Source: Bdellovibrionales bacterium RBG_16_40_8
GTDB taxonomy: Bacteria > Bdellovibrionota > Bdellovibrionia > Bdellovibrionales > UBA1609
Length of the DNA stretch: 5,534 nucleotides
Reading direction: 5' to 3'
Assembly: GCA_001769925.1 (NCBI GenBank)
Contig: MEPT01000101.1
Location: 1-5,534 of the forward strand
Below, in pieces: positions 5,423-5,534 of this stretch. Positions within the stretch are counted from its first letter, which is position 1; every line of letters begins with the position of its first letter. The position numbers were made by a program, and so were the translations under genes. Under the pieces are notes generated by a model that was not told where the DNA came from, did no database searches, and was given only the letters and a program-made list of their open reading frames with translations.

Positions 5423-5534
5423 GAGACAGGTCATTGACCAGTGTAGCAAATGGCTTTTTATGTCAACGGCGAACTGGCTCTATTTTCTCCATGTCTACGA
5501 ACCGAATCGACTCATTCACACTCATGTTAAATGA
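5423..5534. other. Right edge, no supportable gene
   Basis: No family-like peptide is seen on either strand. GGTCA-T-TGACC (5429-5439) is a 5-bp palindrome without context. A 20-codon minus-strand frame (5525-5463) has no support. Confidence 0.35.

Noticed and set aside
5463..5525. Minus-strand 20-codon frame (MSVNESIRFVDMEKIEPVRR)
   Set aside because: It is too short, its upstream region lies at the window edge, and no family is recognised.
5343..5534. ATG frame of 63 codons with GAGG at 5330-5333, nine bases upstream
   Set aside because: The spacing is acceptable, and an antitoxin overlapping a toxin gene was considered. The peptide has no zinc-finger or helix-turn-helix pattern, and the frame-2 sequence over the same bases looks more protein-like.
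1..5534. CRISPR array, tRNA or rRNA genes
   Set aside because: No regularly spaced repeats, cloverleaf or rRNA-like stretches were seen. The glycine codon runs look repetitive but lack spacer structure.

Overview
The window looks like accessory DNA from a Gram-negative bacterium, possibly a Bdellovibrio-like predator. The hint comes from the partial coiled-coil protein at the left edge: its start resembles, from memory, a family with a conserved 'LPAT.G.L..VR.ELK' opening that is frequent in Bdellovibrio-type genomes. The secreted, extremely glycine-rich protein would also fit. This placement is an inference; no rRNA, tRNA or housekeeping gene is present to fix it.

Layout: (1) 1-387 (+), the 3' part of a coiled-coil protein. 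(2) 388-558, no gene. (3) 559-1120 (+), a perfect palindrome followed by a decayed Fic-family AMP-transferase gene. The inhibitory motif, the HPFTDGNGR catalytic motif and the C-terminal winged-helix segment are all still readable, but in two frames and with several internal stretches missing. (4) 1220-2410 (+), a 12-bp inverted repeat that ends at the start codon of an intact ATPase with AAA_14 and DUF4143 domains. (5) 2411-3517 (+), a gene of unknown family broken by several frame changes, then a scrap of an IS91-type transposase. (6) 3524-4603 (-), an intact secreted glycine-rich protein, convergent with the scrap. (7) 4665-5166 (-), a protein with an HEYMH zinc-protease motif, split by what looks like a single inserted base. 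(8) 5183-5422 (+), a short GGTC-C-GACC motif and the 3' part of a small gene that may be a toxin-type ORF. (9) 5423-5534, nothing supportable.

Only the ATPase and the glycine-rich protein look like complete genes. The rest are partial or eroded, which is typical of an accessory region where single-gene cargo arrives and decays. No multi-gene pathway is visible. The recurring theme is stand-alone genes that carry their own palindrome at the start codon (Fic and ATPase), suggesting self-regulation. No convincing new multi-gene system was found; the best leads are the two start-codon palindromes, the split zinc protease and the glycine-rich surface protein.
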